A stretch of DNA of 64,000 nucleotides from Lanius collurio (lineage: Eukaryota > Chordata > Aves > Passeriformes > Laniidae): assembly GCA_020086605.1 (NCBI GenBank), contig JACBWW010000003.1, forward strand, positions 6,017,862-6,081,861, written 5' to 3'. The first letter of the stretch is position 1, and every line of letters starts with the position of its first letter. The translations under genes were made by a program, and so were the position numbers. Positions 13,159-28,100 of the stretch are shown piece after piece. The notes under the pieces were generated by a model, which was not told where the DNA came from, ran no database searches, and saw only the letters and a program-made list of their open reading frames with translations.

Positions 13159-16100
13159 GTAATCTATATGAATGTAATAATTCAGAATTTAAAAAATGAA
13201 ATTTGTTTTTATAGTCAATTACTGAATTGAATTTAGAATAAATGGTTTACTAAGTATTTCCTGAAAGTAATTCTAATCTTGTTATATGTTTTTGATATGA
13301 GATACCCTTTATTCTCTTGATCTGATTTTTGGCACTCTATTTTTACACTTTTCCATTTGGGCTGAATATTTGCATACTTTTCTTCATTCTAGCAACTTTC
13401 TTGGGAAAATATGAGGAAAACCTAAATCTAGCATATGACATAAGCAAGATTTTTTTTCCTAGTTTGAAGTAAATCCCTCTTACTGGCTCATAACAATGTA
13501 AATGAGTGCCTCTGGGATTTCCTGTGAACATGCTTACGCTATTAAAAGCATTCCATCAGAATAAAGTAATCAAAGTACGTTAAAATGTGCTGGCCAAGGT
13601 CAGCATGTGAGCAGAGCTACTTCTGCTACACTTTTCTTACTCAGCTATAAAAATAGCTGTATTCTGTGATGATGCAACTTTGGGAAGTTACAGTGGTTAA
13701 AAGGGTGTAATATTGCTAAGGAATTACGTCCACTAACTTGTGCTGTGGTAAAAAATAGTGTGTTTTCTTCACCACCTTGGTTATTTATAATGTTCAATTA
13801 CTTTTTTTTCAAAAATTACCTTTTTGTTCCTAAAATAGTAAAAAAGAATGCTGAACTGATAGCAGAGAAAATGAAAGCAAAGCCCAAGTACCTCTTGTGG
13901 AAAAGTAATCCTGTTTTACTAAAACATCTCTTACCTGTCTAGAAATAATAAACCAAATGATTTTTTTTAACCCTGAGGTTACTGAGTAACTGTGAACACA
14001 TGAAGTATTTTGCATTATACTTATTTTTATTCCTTTCAAGATACCTATATTGAAAATAGCATAACCTTGGCCTCTTAAACTGTTTTTTACACCACATTAC
14101 AGTATTATTGGGTTTTTCAAATATTTTTGTTTTCTGTCAAAAGTCAAAATTTGTACTTTGATATACTTCATTTATAATACCAAGCAAGAGCTTTTAAGAA
14201 AAAATAGTTATGTTGACATAATGTAAAAGACAGTGTTTGTCAGAGATGCTGTTAAAGTAGAACACTGTTTGACTTGTTTTGTGATACTGTTGTACTGCTT
14301 CTTCTTCCCCAGGGTTTTCAAGAGAGGAGCTGACTAGTCTCCAGGGCATTAGAGGAAAACCACACATTAGCCAGACACAGCTTTCACCTATCCGTCTTTA
14401 CCTAACTGATCTGGACCAGTTTTTACACCACTGGGCTGTGACAGAGGTAATATATCAACACTAATTCTGAATGACAGCATACAAACTCTGAGTACTCTCC
14501 ATCTCTTTCCCACAGACACATAAATCCTGTCGTGATTTGAGTTGAAAAGAGAACCAAAAATATAAAAGCTGTCGAACTGCCAACATTTTTCTACAGCTGT
14601 CAAGATCATTTTTTGAAGGAAGCTGCTTTAAAAGTTGAATCTTCAGACACACAGTAGGCAAAGCAATACTCAAGGAAAAGATTGGTAGAAACCTTGGTGG
14701 AAATTCTTAAGCACTAATAATATTAGGACCAGCAATATGTTTTGGCTTTCAAAAACAAATTAAATGTGAAAATACAAATTATGAAGTTTTCCTGGAGAGT
14801 AAGTGCCACTATTAATTAAAAAGCACTTGCATTAAATTAAATTTGAACTTGGAAGCAATATTCAGTTGGCATTGGTCATTATTTAGAATAATTCCTGATT
14901 AGTTAACCAAAATATGCTGAGATTAGAAACTTCACTCTGAATTCAGTACCTAATATTATAAGAGCTGAAAACCTAATTTTATTGCTGGTTCTAAAGGGAT
15001 TCGAGCCACTAAATTTTATTCAAAACAAGTGCATTAGTTGTCTTTCTGCATCAACTCTTTTTATTATTTAGCTCACCAGAAACCACTTCAAGGGTGTAAA
15101 ACCATGTTTTAATGACATGGCAGCTTGACAATATTTATGAAATCATAGTCCTGAATTGAGAAAGAAGAGTAAAACAGGTCTTATTTGTATGTTTTTCATT
15201 CAAGAAAGCAATATAGTAGATGTTTCCTACTTGACAGTGTTGAAGTGATAATGTACTGAAACTGATGGTAGTCTGAGATACACATTGAATGTGTGTTGTC
15301 ATGTATTAGAAGGTATTTTAAGCAAGGCTGTTGTTTGGTACCATGAGTGACACACATTTTTGGTGTCCTGCCTTCAGTTGTTTGGCCTGTGGAGCAGTTG
15401 AACTTCCTAATTTGTTTTTCATTGTCTCTTCTGGACAGTAATGAAGTGTTTTCTCACCAAAATACCTTTCCTCCAGTATGGAAAGATCTGAATGCTCTCT
15501 TTCCATGTCCTATTCCTCTGTGAATGCACCAATGTGATTGTTTCTCAGAGTTAGCCTAATCCCATACAGCATCTGAAGGATTTATGTAATACCTTACCTG
15601 TTTCTGAAAATGTCACCTCTAATGTCTTCTCCTTCCTCTTTTTAATTCTATTCCATAAATCTTTCACAGCAGTGAAATAGAACTATTTTCACACAGTGAA
15701 CAGTGAAGTAATTTGATTTCTTTTTTGTGCCTTTGGTTCCTGTCTGTGAGTTTGTTTCTTCTGCCACAATATTCAGTGTTTTGGTGCTATCAAGGAGAGT
15801 CAGTATTTTCAGGAACTTGAGACTAGCTGTTGTTAAAGTACCTCTTCTCAGGAAAGATACAGGGTGCTCTCCTAGGTTGTCAGAAGGATGGTGGCCACTA
15901 AGCAAAGATATCCTTGGTTAGTAATGTTATAAATGAAATGTCAATTTCATCAGATTAATAATTTGCGCAAGCCAAATTATTATTATAAAAACAAATAAAA
16001 TTTATTTCAATCAAATTGACAATCAAAATCAGCCACTATAAAAGAAAGCAGGGCCAAGCCTAGGTTCTTGACTGTGACACATACACAGCTCTGACCACCA

Positions 16101-19100
16101 GCAGTTCAGAGAGGTAAGTGCACACCTTTGAGATGTTTGAGTCCAGTTTTTATACTGTTTTTCTTGCTCTTGGCTATGAAATCCATTGTCCTTTTCATTC
16201 TTGATGATACTCAGGTCCAGTGCTCAGTGGTCCATTTAGATGTTGATGTGTCCAAGGATTCTCTTTGTGTTCTGGTTGATGGTTTCCAGTAACTCATCTC
16301 AACATATGATGATCTTCCAGAGAAATCCTTATATGATGACAATGAGGTATCTTGAGTAATAGGTCCATTCATCAGCAATGTCCAGAGAGCAGCAGATCCT
16401 ATCTCTTGCTTCTTTCAGATGGAAAAAGATTCTTGTTGGGTAAGGTGAAATCATAGGAGGTTGATGGGTCTGAGGTCATCTCCCCTGAGTTTGCCTGCAC
16501 TTCTTACGTTAATTAGTACCTTCCTTGAGCAAGATGTCATGAGACTTGCCAAGGTGTACTCTGAACACAACTAAGTTTAAACATATATACAATTTACAAG
16601 ATATAGTTTACATTTTAGATCTCACATTAATAACTTATTACATTTATAGTGTTTTAATTCCTTATGAATTTTGACCCATCTACAACAGTAATGAAAGATG
16701 ATATGGACATCCTGTGGAGTACTGCACTACTTTTGCACTTAGGTGTCAGCCTGAAGTAGTTTCTGGAGACTACTTTATGAAAGAGGGAATAGGAGCAAAA
16801 ATTCTATGCACCAAAAATCTGTGTAGCTAGACCCATCTGATTTTCTAGGTTCTTAACCAAAGGGAATTCTGAACTGCTACTTTTTCCCAGTGAGAGTGGT
16901 CAAACCACTGGAGTAAGTAGCCTAGAGACATTCTAGTTCCCATCTTTTGATGTACTCAAAACCAGGCTGGACACAGTGTGGGGTGACCTGCCCCACATTA
17001 TTCCACTTGAGTAGGAGCATTGAATTAGAGGGACTTGAGGGTGTTCCTTCCAACTTTAAGTATTCTGTGATTATTTGAAAACTCCTTCTGAAAAAGAACA
17101 AGTCTCTTTGTTTCACCATCAACAAATCTCTTCATTATTTTTGCTTTTTACATATAATGAGACCCACAATATGAGTAGGGGTTTGTTTTCTATTATTTGG
17201 TCAGTTTGTTACACTTACGTTCATCTGAAAGTCAAACTGCTCCCATTACAGGGTTGCCAGGTACTGCAATGCTGTTTGGGGTGTTCCCCCCAGATCTGCT
17301 AGGTTTTTTCCCATGGAATTTTGTGAACAAAAAAGTAGGGGCACCTCTTCAGTAGCTTGCTTTCATACTGGAGAAAAATAAAGATATTCTTTCCTCTTGC
17401 CTGTGATCTAGTGATAATGGTGGCATATCTGTTTGTGTTACAATGAGAAGTGATCATTGGTGTTGAGGCAACCAACTTCCTTTTATGAGTTGCAGAATTC
17501 CATTTGTTTTTCACTTGTCTGGTTTTGATTTCAGATGCAGTCATAGATATGGTAAATGATACATAAACAAAACCATGCTGAAGCTGTTTAGCTTCTAGAT
17601 TACTTTTTTTCCCATGTTTAAATATCTAATAGAGTACTGTTCTTTAAGTTTTAGGGAGTTTTATCTTTTCCTTGTATGAGTACCATTCTCCAACGTCAAA
17701 CATGTTCAACAATATTCTATATAATGCTCAATTTGTGAAGAAATTATTCTGGGGACTGTAGTCCTTAAAAACCTTGGTATTTGGAGTCTGGACAGTTTTT
17801 CAAAACCAAGAAGATAAAGAAGAAGTAAAAAAAGAACACGGCAAGCTTGGGAAAAACCTTTCCATTCAAGATCTGCCACGAGCTGCACACAAATACTTTT
17901 TGTAGATCAAGTAGTTTTCACTAGGTACTAAACAAACTAATCTGCTCTCAAAAGGAAAAAAAAAAAAAACGTTAACAGCAACAACAACACAAAGACCCCA
18001 ACCAAAAAAAGCAAACCCCAGAGTTGCAGGCTCTGGGGAGAAGAAAACTGCCAGCAAATCATGAGGCTCTCCTAGGGTGTTGAAAGACGGTGTGATATAA
18101 GGGTTCTGTGTGCATTGAATTTAAGGGAAGTAGATTTGGAGCTGCTTTTTTCCAAGTGGACATAGTTCAAGGTGGGATAGAATTCTGGAGTCAAAATATT
18201 TTTAGCTGTGGCAGAAAATAGCTTTATTTAGATAGAGAAGTGCTAGAGGAAATAATAAACCCCAGCTTGAATTAGTTATGCTTTTGGTGGGACTGGGTAG
18301 AGTGCAGAGCTTCTGAATGCTGACCTTTCATCTGTTCCCTTGCTGGCTAAGGAAGTTTATGGTGATGCTGTAATGTTAAGCAAAATGTTTGTAGTAGTTT
18401 TAAATACCTACTAAATGAGAACAGTGCTTGTTGGCTGCAGACCAGGCCTCTACTCTGTGCTGAGAATTGTTTAAGAGTTCTCATTGTGTAGTTGTAATTC
18501 AGGATTTCCTCTCAATGGAAAAGTATTTTAATGTGGATGAAAATAAATAAGGAACTCTGGTGGAATTAGGATTTGATGGCCTGGTTTCCTATCAATAAAT
18601 GAGACTAGTGATCAGATTCCTGTGAGTCCTTCCACCATCTTTCATCTCATCCACCTCTAGTTTTGTCTAAACCATTGTTAGTTTTTAGCTCTCTGCTGAA
18701 ACAAATAAAGTTGCAAGTACTAATTCCCCATAAGTTTTATGGAAATAAGCAGGTGGAAGAGGAAAAACTCTCTAGATTAGCACAAGGTGGTTTATCACTG
18801 TTCCAGCATCCTGCTTGGCAGCAGGCAGTCTGCAGTGTCGCTCAGCCTGTGGGGTGTAGGGGCTTGTGAGGCAGGAGCAGCTGGGTGGTGGGACTGAAGA
18901 AAGGTCCCAGGTGTGAATCTGTCAGAGGCCACGGCTTGTTGGTCTTACTGCTCATTGCTCAACTTTGTTTCCAAGTACAGGGGAAGGCAGTCCCAGCTTC
19001 CTGTCCCTGGCTGTGCAATGGGTGATGCCTGTTTTTAAGGGTAAAGAGCTGTAAGAGGGAATTTCACATATAACATATGCATGCCTGAGATCCGGGAGGA

Positions 19101-22100
19101 AAAACGGTGTGCCTCTGCAGAAAGGGCAAGTTCTGGAAAGGAAAAGAGTAACTTGAGGCATTTTCAAACAGCAGTTTGGACTTTTGGAGCGTTATTATAG
19201 CCAGGGCAACTGGTGGCATGTGGATAACAGTAACAAATGCACTTCTGATAGGAACTAATGCTTTGAGGTAGTTTGTAACAAAATCTGTTTTGAGATGTAT
19301 ACTAGTTGTAAATTATTATTTTTTATCTGGAGTGTGGTAATTGGAATCATGGCAATTTGAAACCATGTTATTTTTTTGTGGAAGCTTTTAAATAGTGGTG
19401 ATTTTCAGATAAGGAGAATGCTTCAGAAAAGTGTCTCTTTAAAGCTATTTTGCATAGTTCTAAAGGTTAGTCTTCATGATTTGTCTAAAAGATATGTTAA
19501 ATGTGGGAAGTTTGGTTCTTTTTCTGAAGGAACTTCTGCTTAAAATTACTTCTGTCTTGTTAAAGCCAATTATTTAAAATCACCCCCCTGTAGCTGAAAT
19601 AAATGAGACTCCAGAATAAATGGTTGCAGCCTGAGGGAAGAGCTTCAGCCTTGGCTCATTTTAACTGTGCCCATAGTGTTTGTCAGTGATATTGTTCACT
19701 CCCCTGTAATTGAATTGCTCTGCCAGGATCGAATGAAAAAGTGCCCACAGAAATGAAGAGTTTAACAAGGTAACCGTGTATACATGGTAATTTCTGTTGT
19801 AATATTTGATGTTTGTGACGGTTGAACATTTCAGAGGGCGAAAGCAAATGATAATTTGAGGGTTTGCTTGAAGTCGAGATTCCAGAGCCGTATGGAGCAC
19901 ACAGCTGACTCAAATAAAATATTCAACCAAATGTTTAAAATGTTTAGGAGCAAACATTAGGGAAGATCAGCTGCTTTTAAAAGCAGACCTGAATTCAAAA
20001 ACTTGAGATGCATGTAGTGTAATACACTAATCTGTGTCAAAAACTATTAAATCTTGTATGTGAAATACAGTTGGGAAGGCTGGATCTGCACAGATGTGCT
20101 ATGAAAAATTGCAGCAAATCAATAAAGAGAGCAAGTCAATGCTTGTAAATTAAAAGCCCTGCAAGGATGTTTGTCTTGAGAAGTAAACAGTGGTGTTGTA
20201 GTGCTATATGTTAACTTGAAGCAGAGATTAATGCTTTAAAAAAACCCCAAAATTGTTACAGTGTAGATTTTGAATTGAAGTTCCTGAAAGATTTCTACTT
20301 GTCTTTATTGAGATTTACAGGTTAGAGATACATTGGAGAAAAGGCAGCTGAGGGTAAATAAACTTCCTTCTAAACTAGGAATATGGTACAATTTTAATCT
20401 TCTTTAAGGAAGACAAAAAATTCTATATCAGCCCATTAATGTTCAGTAAAGCTACAACCTATCTCAGCTTTAATGTTTGGAGGTGAAATTAATTGTTTTC
20501 TTGGAAGGTAATTCAAAGTCCAGAGAAACAAAAGGGAAATGTAAAAGTAATGCCTCCTAAAATTAATAAAGCTCTTTTTCGAAGGTCTCTTTCTTAAGAC
20601 ATAAAACTTGAACCCAAAGCAAACAAAAAGCACCAAAACTAGCCCCTGCCAGTAAAACACAAACTTCCTGAAAACCTAAGATGATCTTCAGGCCAGTGCT
20701 CCATTGTACCTGTATTATATACTTCCAGCATATTTTGTAACACCTTGGTGCTGGGAGCTCACTGTAGCATTACTGCACACAACTGAATTTACAGCTCCAC
20801 AGGTACTGTGTATTGTGCTTTATATTCAAATGCTGGCTTGTGATACCTAACCTAAATTTGCTCAGAAAGAGAGGCTTTGTTGGACGAGTGCTAAGTATAG
20901 CGTTCTCTGTGCTTTCAAGCCCTTTTGTTTGAAGAAGAGGCAGGCAGGGAAATTTGGAGACTTCAACATCAGATGTTCCTTGACTGTCCTGCACATAGTC
21001 TGACCAGGAGGCATCCAGAGGAGGAGCAATTGGCTGTGGTGACATTTTATAGCTGTGAGGAGGCTGCAGAGCTGTGAAAGAAGGGCATATTATGGCTGCA
21101 AAAGGATGAAACAAAAGCTGTTTTGTGGTGTCCTTTCTTTGAGTTTTGTTAGTAAGATGGCTCTGAGAAGAGAACCCGACCTGTGATGTTCTTGCAGTAC
21201 AGCTTTGTCTACTCCTGGATAGCACACTAGCTGTCCAGCTTAAAAACCTGATTTTGCTGATAGTATTTTCAGAAATACCCCTCACTTGGAGAGCTGGTGG
21301 GATTGGCTCTAGCTCGTAGTTCTCTGCCTCTTGGCACCAAATCTTGCCGGTACCCAGACTTAAACACACGATTGAATTGTTGCACAGGAAGGTAGCCGTG
21401 GTGCTTCCCATTCAGGTATTTGTGTCCAGTGGTAAATAAAGATAACTTCACTTAGTTCAGTTGATGCTCAAATACAGATTTTGTATCAGACCCCATACCA
21501 CAGCCAAGGAACCTGCAGACAGGCAAGCACCACTATAAGGACATGCAAGATGAGTTTGTATGCTGCAGTTACCCTGTTTTTGACCAGCATGAATTCTTCT
21601 AATGTCATAATTCTTCTAAGTCTATGGAAATAAGTACTCTTCAATATATGGGATGCATATATGTTCTTAAGCATTTGTAATTCTTAAATAAGTTTCTGCT
21701 TTCCCTGTTGCTCACCTTGTAATATTCTCCTGCAGAGCCTGTTCCTCCTTTTTGGCGGTTTCTTTTTTTAACTTGGGTTTTGTTTTGTTGTGAATGTGTA
21801 GGGGTTTCATGAGGGGGTTTTTATGGAGGGGTTTGTTCAGGTTTTTTTTCTGGAGTCAGTGAATCAGGAATACCTTTCACATCCGCCCCTGTGAGCTTAC
21901 CCAAGGCAGATGAACAAAGATCTCTTGTTGTATGCAGCTTTCTCAACAACTCAGGGCACTGTTAATATTGCCCTGTCAAATCAATTTATTTCAGAAAGAG
22001 AAGCAGCACCTGTCAGGGGAGTACAGTGTCTGATAAGCGAGGGTGCTTCGGGGGAGCTGGCCAAGCTTCAGACGCCAAGCTTCATTGCCTGCCCCATCAC

Positions 22101-25100
22101 CTGAAAACTTCTCGTTTTCTACGCTCCACACTAACACGTTACACTGGATACAGTCCTGCTCCAAACAGGCATTTCACAAGGGCTGGGGAATTCACTGCAG
22201 AACAGCCTGTTACATTTTAGTTACCCATGTTTGAGGTGCATGTCAATGTGAGTTGAAAAATATATTTTAAAGTTCACGTTAGGTTATAGTATCCGGTGTG
22301 TGCCAACTTTCTTTTTTTAATAAAATTACTTCTCAGGGAGTCTGAACTGCCTTTGGTTTGACTCCACACAGTGGTTTGTTAAAATACTTAATCCATTATC
22401 TTTCCTGCTTGCTTGAGTTCCTCTCTGTGCTCATGCCTGTCTGTCTTCGGAAGGTGAGTATTTTTCTTTGAAAAAACAGTACTTTGCAGCATAATTACAC
22501 CTGAAATAATGTGAAAATTTTCTCTGGACAGTTGCTGATAAGTAGTTTCCTTGAGACTTTGCATCAGGATTCTGTCCTGTTATGGGAAGCATTGAGGGAG
22601 TGGGAACAGTTCAGTAATGAACAAAACATTAGTCTCGCTTCATCAGGTGTGCTTGTTCTTGTTGCCGTGAGGGCTCACACTGAGACTGGGCTTCCTTGGG
22701 TCATCCCAACTGTCTTTTGGAGGCAAGACCATCTTAGAGATGAACAACATTAAACTGATGAATTCCTCTGATTCTGCATTAGAACTGTGAAAAGCCTGCT
22801 TGGGAATGATGCATTGTCAGTCACTTAGGGCTGCTATCAGTGGCAAAAATGCTTTTAACTTGTCCAGTTGAAGTAAAATACTCCATGGTATCAGGATCTC
22901 CAAAAAACCTAGGTCAGGCTGTGCTCTTGGGGGCCTTTCCAGCCTTTTTTTGTTATTTGTTTGTCTGGGGTCTTTGTTTGTTTCTCTTGTTTTGTGGTGG
23001 TTTTTTGTTGTTGTTGGGTTTTTTTCTTCCCTGTTTTAGTTGGCTGCTGTTGGCGTTTGTCTTCAGTGTGGCAGGCAAGGAGGCCCCTGTAGCAGTGATG
23101 TCCCAAAGCACCAGTAGGGAACCTGCTCTTGCAGTTATGTGGCTCATGAGCGTGCTGGGTACTTGGGCTTGTCTGATCAATAAGGTTTGGTTTGCAAACC
23201 TGCCAGTGGATTACAGAGCTTGTAGCATTTACTGCATAATGCTAACAGATAATGTCTGTGTTTAAGAGAATGCTTTTCTTTAGGTTAATTAATTCAAGTG
23301 AGCATTCAAACAAAATTAAAAAGAAAAGGAAAAAAAAACCCAACAGAATATCTGAGCCTAAGCCAAACCTCTTATAAAATACTTGCCTCAAAAAGAAAAA
23401 ACCCAGCCCTCCCTGATCAAAAATGCCTGTTCTCAGTCCATTCACTTCAGGATTGCTCTGAAACAAAACTACTCTGGCTTTGCTCCAAAATCAATCTATG
23501 AATGTGCCAAAAGTGTGATAAATGCTAATCAAATGTAATGTAATGAATCAGCTGTGACATTTTATTATGGAAATTAAACATCATGCAAAACCTTGCCTAA
23601 GGAAAATAAATTGTCAGGGAAAAGACTAATTTTCATGTGATAATTAAGTTTTCTTTTCCTTTCATTTCCATGTCTAAAAACGTTTCAGTTTCACTTTTTA
23701 TAACAGGCATTTGGTATGAAAGCCATTTCAAGCAGGATTTAATTTATGGGACTGAAAAGAATTGCTTCTCCCACTTAATTGCAGGAAAACAGAACCGATG
23801 TAGGGAATGGTGGTGCTGTTTTGAGGGTGAGAAAGATCTAAAAGGTTGAAAAATCAACTTGCACTTTACACAACCCGTCTAAGGAATTAATGCTGCTGTC
23901 CAGTGGTATGATGCATGTTTTCCTTTCCAGTTCAGGAAGAATCTTGAGTGTGGTTGTATTGTAGCTGTAATGAAATGCTCCTACAAGGGAGTGCCTCAGT
24001 GGATGATGGGCTTGCTCTAGGGACATAGTCCTAAGGGTGAAATATTAATAATGAAACCGTAGTTTGCTGTGTGGGCCTGGTGGATTTGCTTTTAGGGTCT
24101 TTAGTTTGTCAAGTCTGTATTGAATCAAAATGGATCTCTCTGGCAAACTGTGTCTGGTATAAGGTGCTCACAAACATATGGCAAACCCTTTTGTAAACTG
24201 CCTAAGCTCTGTCTTATGAACAACAAATGTCTCCTGCATTTTCCCCTTTCATACTTATTCTTCTCAGTTTCCATCTCACCTGCATTCCCAGCCAGCCATG
24301 ATCATTGTTACATTTAGTTGTTGTTTGGTTACGTTTGTTTTCCTGCAGCGTTTTTCACCACTTTGTGACAATAAGATCCCTTCTTGGGTGTCATTTTGCC
24401 AGCCCAGGCAGGTTAAGTTCTTTGCATTGACACCTGTAAGACAGAATCTCTCTTCTTTGTGCAATTTTTCTGTGTCTCTTAGTTTAAATTTGCCTTTCTT
24501 GAAAATGAGTGGCTCCTACTTTGCGCAGTATATCAGAAATTGTCTCATTCTAAGATCTTACAAAGTAGTATTGAACAGATGATCCTTATTCTGTCTAATC
24601 ACTTCTATTGGGATTATCTTTACATACTGAAGTAACATTAACCTGTTTTGTGGTTGTATCACAACCACCTTGTGGTCAGCTGTTACTCACAGAATTTCCG
24701 TCTCATTTCCAACCAGTGAAACTCATAGCTGCAAGCAGAAGATTTTGTCAGTCTCCAAGCACATGAAACTTGGGTTTCACTGATTTTTTTCTGTAGCTGT
24801 TACTCATCAAACCTGTGGGATCTTTTCCATAGGTTAGTCCAGTCCTCCTGCCATGGCAGGGTTTCTCAGCTTGGAGCTGTCATCTGACAGATTTCATCAG
24901 TGCAGCTTTACCTTTTGTGTAAGTGCTGCTCATTAAAATGCCAGGTCAGATTGGTGTCACAGTTTGTCCTTGACATGACAGTCCCTGGTAATAACCTCTG
25001 TTGCAGCTTGACTTTATTCCTTGACACTGCTAATAACACAGATGTTTTGAGTGGGTTTCTTGGGAATATTCCAAGGTGCCTAATATTTTATCACTTTCAA

Positions 25101-28100
25101 ATTGCAGTGTACAAAAGCCCTAGTATATTTAGAAAGGTGTACTCAGTTTTAATAATACTGTTTCATTATAAAGTAAGTGTATAGTAAAGGTATTCAGTGC
25201 AAGATTGTCTACAAAATGGATTTTTAAGCAGTCCTACTAGTCACTTGCACTACCCCTGTGATACTGATTAACATGAGCAGTGTCCTGACAGCCCAACAAT
25301 GTTATGTTCCACCAGGCAAATATGTTAAGGATCTCCTGAATTTGGCTGGCGTAAGCAGGGCTAAAAACAGGTGTGGATATAATTTTGGAAAAAGCTGAGT
25401 GCGCTTCTGTATCACCACAAATGGTGCTGCTTGGCTATTTCTGATTAAACCACAAGTGGCATCCACATTAGTTTGGGCTGAGTTTCCATACCACAGGACT
25501 TAGAGCTAATGGTTCTTTCCCTCACCTTTCCCTTCCTCCAGCTGCAAATATTGTGGACTATGATTTTTTGATACAACACAGTTGATATGTTCTATTTTGT
25601 TATTAACTCTTGTTTTGGTGTCTTGACTTGCCTGATTCAAATAAAGTCTCAAGACCAAGACACTATCATGGAATTCAATCCCTCAGGTCAGATCCTCCAG
25701 TGAAAAGTTCTCTTCAGATCTTTAGTCATGAGGGATCTTAAGAGGAATGTGTTTTGCTTAGTTGAGATATTTGTAAAACTCATAGACTTAAATTCTTTCA
25801 TCCTTCAAACATCTGATTTTGCTATTTTCTGATTCCCTTAAACACAAAGAGAAGATTCCATTCCTCATGTATTGGTTCTTCCATCTTCCTAGTCCTTAGC
25901 AGGACATCACAATTCCTCGTGGTCTGATAACAAACTTGTGCTGTGCACATTGGCTTCTCTGGAGGCTTTAGTTGCCACTCTGGTGACATAAGCAATGAAT
26001 GTGAACAGTGAGAGGGCATCCAAGCTCTCCAACTAGTTTGCAAATTACTGGACTAGATGGGAAGGAAGAGAGTAACAGAGAAAGCTGTCTACTGAGGACT
26101 GGAGTACAGCTTACTAGCAGTTCTACTGGAGCTGTGGTTTCTTTACCCTGGCCAGGAGACATTTGACATTTCATGGTAGTTTACTAGTGCCTGATTATAT
26201 AAGCACCAGAGTTTTAGGCAGTTTATGAAGCAAGATATCATTAAATTTTGTATCGTTTTTGAACATGACATTTTTGGCACTGTAGAGGAAAATAAGTTGG
26301 AAATGGATTTTTTCTACATTCTTCTTTGCTATAATATTTTTCTGTTTCACTTTGATTCCTCTGTTTCATGCTTGATGCAGTTATTTGGGAAGTTGTTTTC
26401 TGGAATTCTTTGGCTCTGAGGAAAGGCATTTGGAGGCTTGGTGGAGCACTCTAGATTGATAGACCTGAAGACTTTTGGCCTTCTATTACACAGATAAAAT
26501 GCAGAGACCCTTTCCCAAAAAACTTAATGGTGTAGACCATCATCTCTTTAAACACTGAACAATTTATGTTGACAACACTACTCTTATACACTGTAAAGAA
26601 TCAGTACTTTGAGACAAAATTGCTATGTGTCCCTGTAGGTACTTTGGGTTTAGGTTTGTCAGCAAAGTATGACAGTTGCTGGTTGCAATTGGATTGATTA
26701 AATATAACTTTGTTTTATTAAAACAGGTGATCTGTCACAGCTTGTCCACTATACCTTCTCAAAGTCAGTGTTTTGACATTCTCCAGACTGGCATCTGTAA
26801 ATATCTGGTAAGTTACATTCTCTGTTAAAACTTCCTTGCGATAAATTTGCTAACAGTCTCGTTAATCCTCAAATCCACTTATCTTATGTATTTCATGTAT
26901 AATTTCAGCATTTGCAAAAGCTTTAAGCAAGATTTGGGTGAGTTTAAAAAATATGTAACTGTTGGTAGCTGAGCTTATGAGTAATTTTGCTCAGATTTGT
27001 GAATACTTCAGCTTGTCTTCAAGGCTGTTTGGCCATAAATAAAACCATAAAAAAAAAAGCCATAAAAACCTTCTTGGTTTGCTTTGCTTTTCAAAAGAGT
27101 GACCAGCAGCTTTAGATGAGGTTTACCTCATCAATATGTGTAAGTATCTAAAGTATGCCAAGAAGATGGAGGCAGGTTCTGTGTGGTGCTGTGCAGTAGG
27201 ACAAGAGGCAATGGGCAGAAACTGATGCTCAGGAAGCTCCTCTGGAATATGAGGAAGAATTTATTTATTATGTGGGTAACTTGTGCCCTGGAACACATTG
27301 CCCAGAGATGATGTGGACTCTTCCTCAGTGGAGATACTCAGGTACTGTCTAGACACAATCCTGTGCCATGTGCTTTGGGGTCACCCTGCTGGAGCAGGGA
27401 TGTTGGACCAGATGATACACTGTGGTCCCTCCCAACCTGACCCATTCTTTGGGTTTTACAGTCTGCCTTCTAATCATGAACATGCCTGAGCTGAGGATGG
27501 GAATGGCAAAGCCAGAGCTGGGTAACAGAAGGTCAGGAACAGAATTTTCAGTTCCCTGTGCTGCCTGATGAGAGGAAGTACCACAGGGTGTCCTCTGCCT
27601 TCCTGTCAGGGTGGTTCTGTGATCTAACAAATGTCTGCAATTCCCTGTATGGGGCCATACTGAGAAGTTACTGGACCAAAGCTTCCATAGGGAGTATTTT
27701 ACCTATAATCATAGTCTGGATTTTTGGGGGTGGGTGTTGACTTAAATCAACTTTTGAAAAGGCTTGTATGTTCTAGTGCCCTGTCCCTTTGAAAGCAAAC
27801 AGTTAAGTGGGTTTTTAAGGTTGGCAAGGCTGCTGCCCAAGATCTCAAACTGACTGCTTCACAGGGAGCAAAGGCACCTTGGAGGCAACATCCTATACCT
27901 GAGCAGCCTCATCTACTGGATTTGTATAAATTGAAATGTCTCTGTTCACGTTAACTTTCAGACTGCTGACCAGCACGTTCCATCAGTAGTGTTGGCTCAG
28001 TTGGTCTTCAGGATGGTTCTTTATATCCATCTAGACCGTTGCCATTATTTCTTATTTATGGTTGATCAGGAAGATCATGATTGGTTTTTATTGTTTGGTG

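Larger units (their letters stand above)
14447..26726 (+). other. TEX10 intron of 12.3 kb with LTR, CR1 and an antisense ORF
   Basis: The largest intron fully inside the window. It contains the solo LTR (15,925-16,687), a CR1 end (16,876-17,072), a 213-codon antisense ORF (20,770-21,411), a G-rich patch (21,773-21,836) and a T/G-rich patch (22,945-23,035). The exons on both sides join directly in phase 0, so no TEX10 exon is missing. Confidence 0.85.

Noticed and set aside
22360..22456. Possible exon ending at a GTGAGT donor near 22,454
   Set aside because: The TEX10 exons on both sides already join in phase and match human without a gap, so no exon is needed.
22840..23265. 141-codon ORF with hydrophobic segments that look like membrane spans
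   Set aside because: The hydrophobic stretch comes from T/G-rich low-complexity DNA; no family resemblance or splice context.
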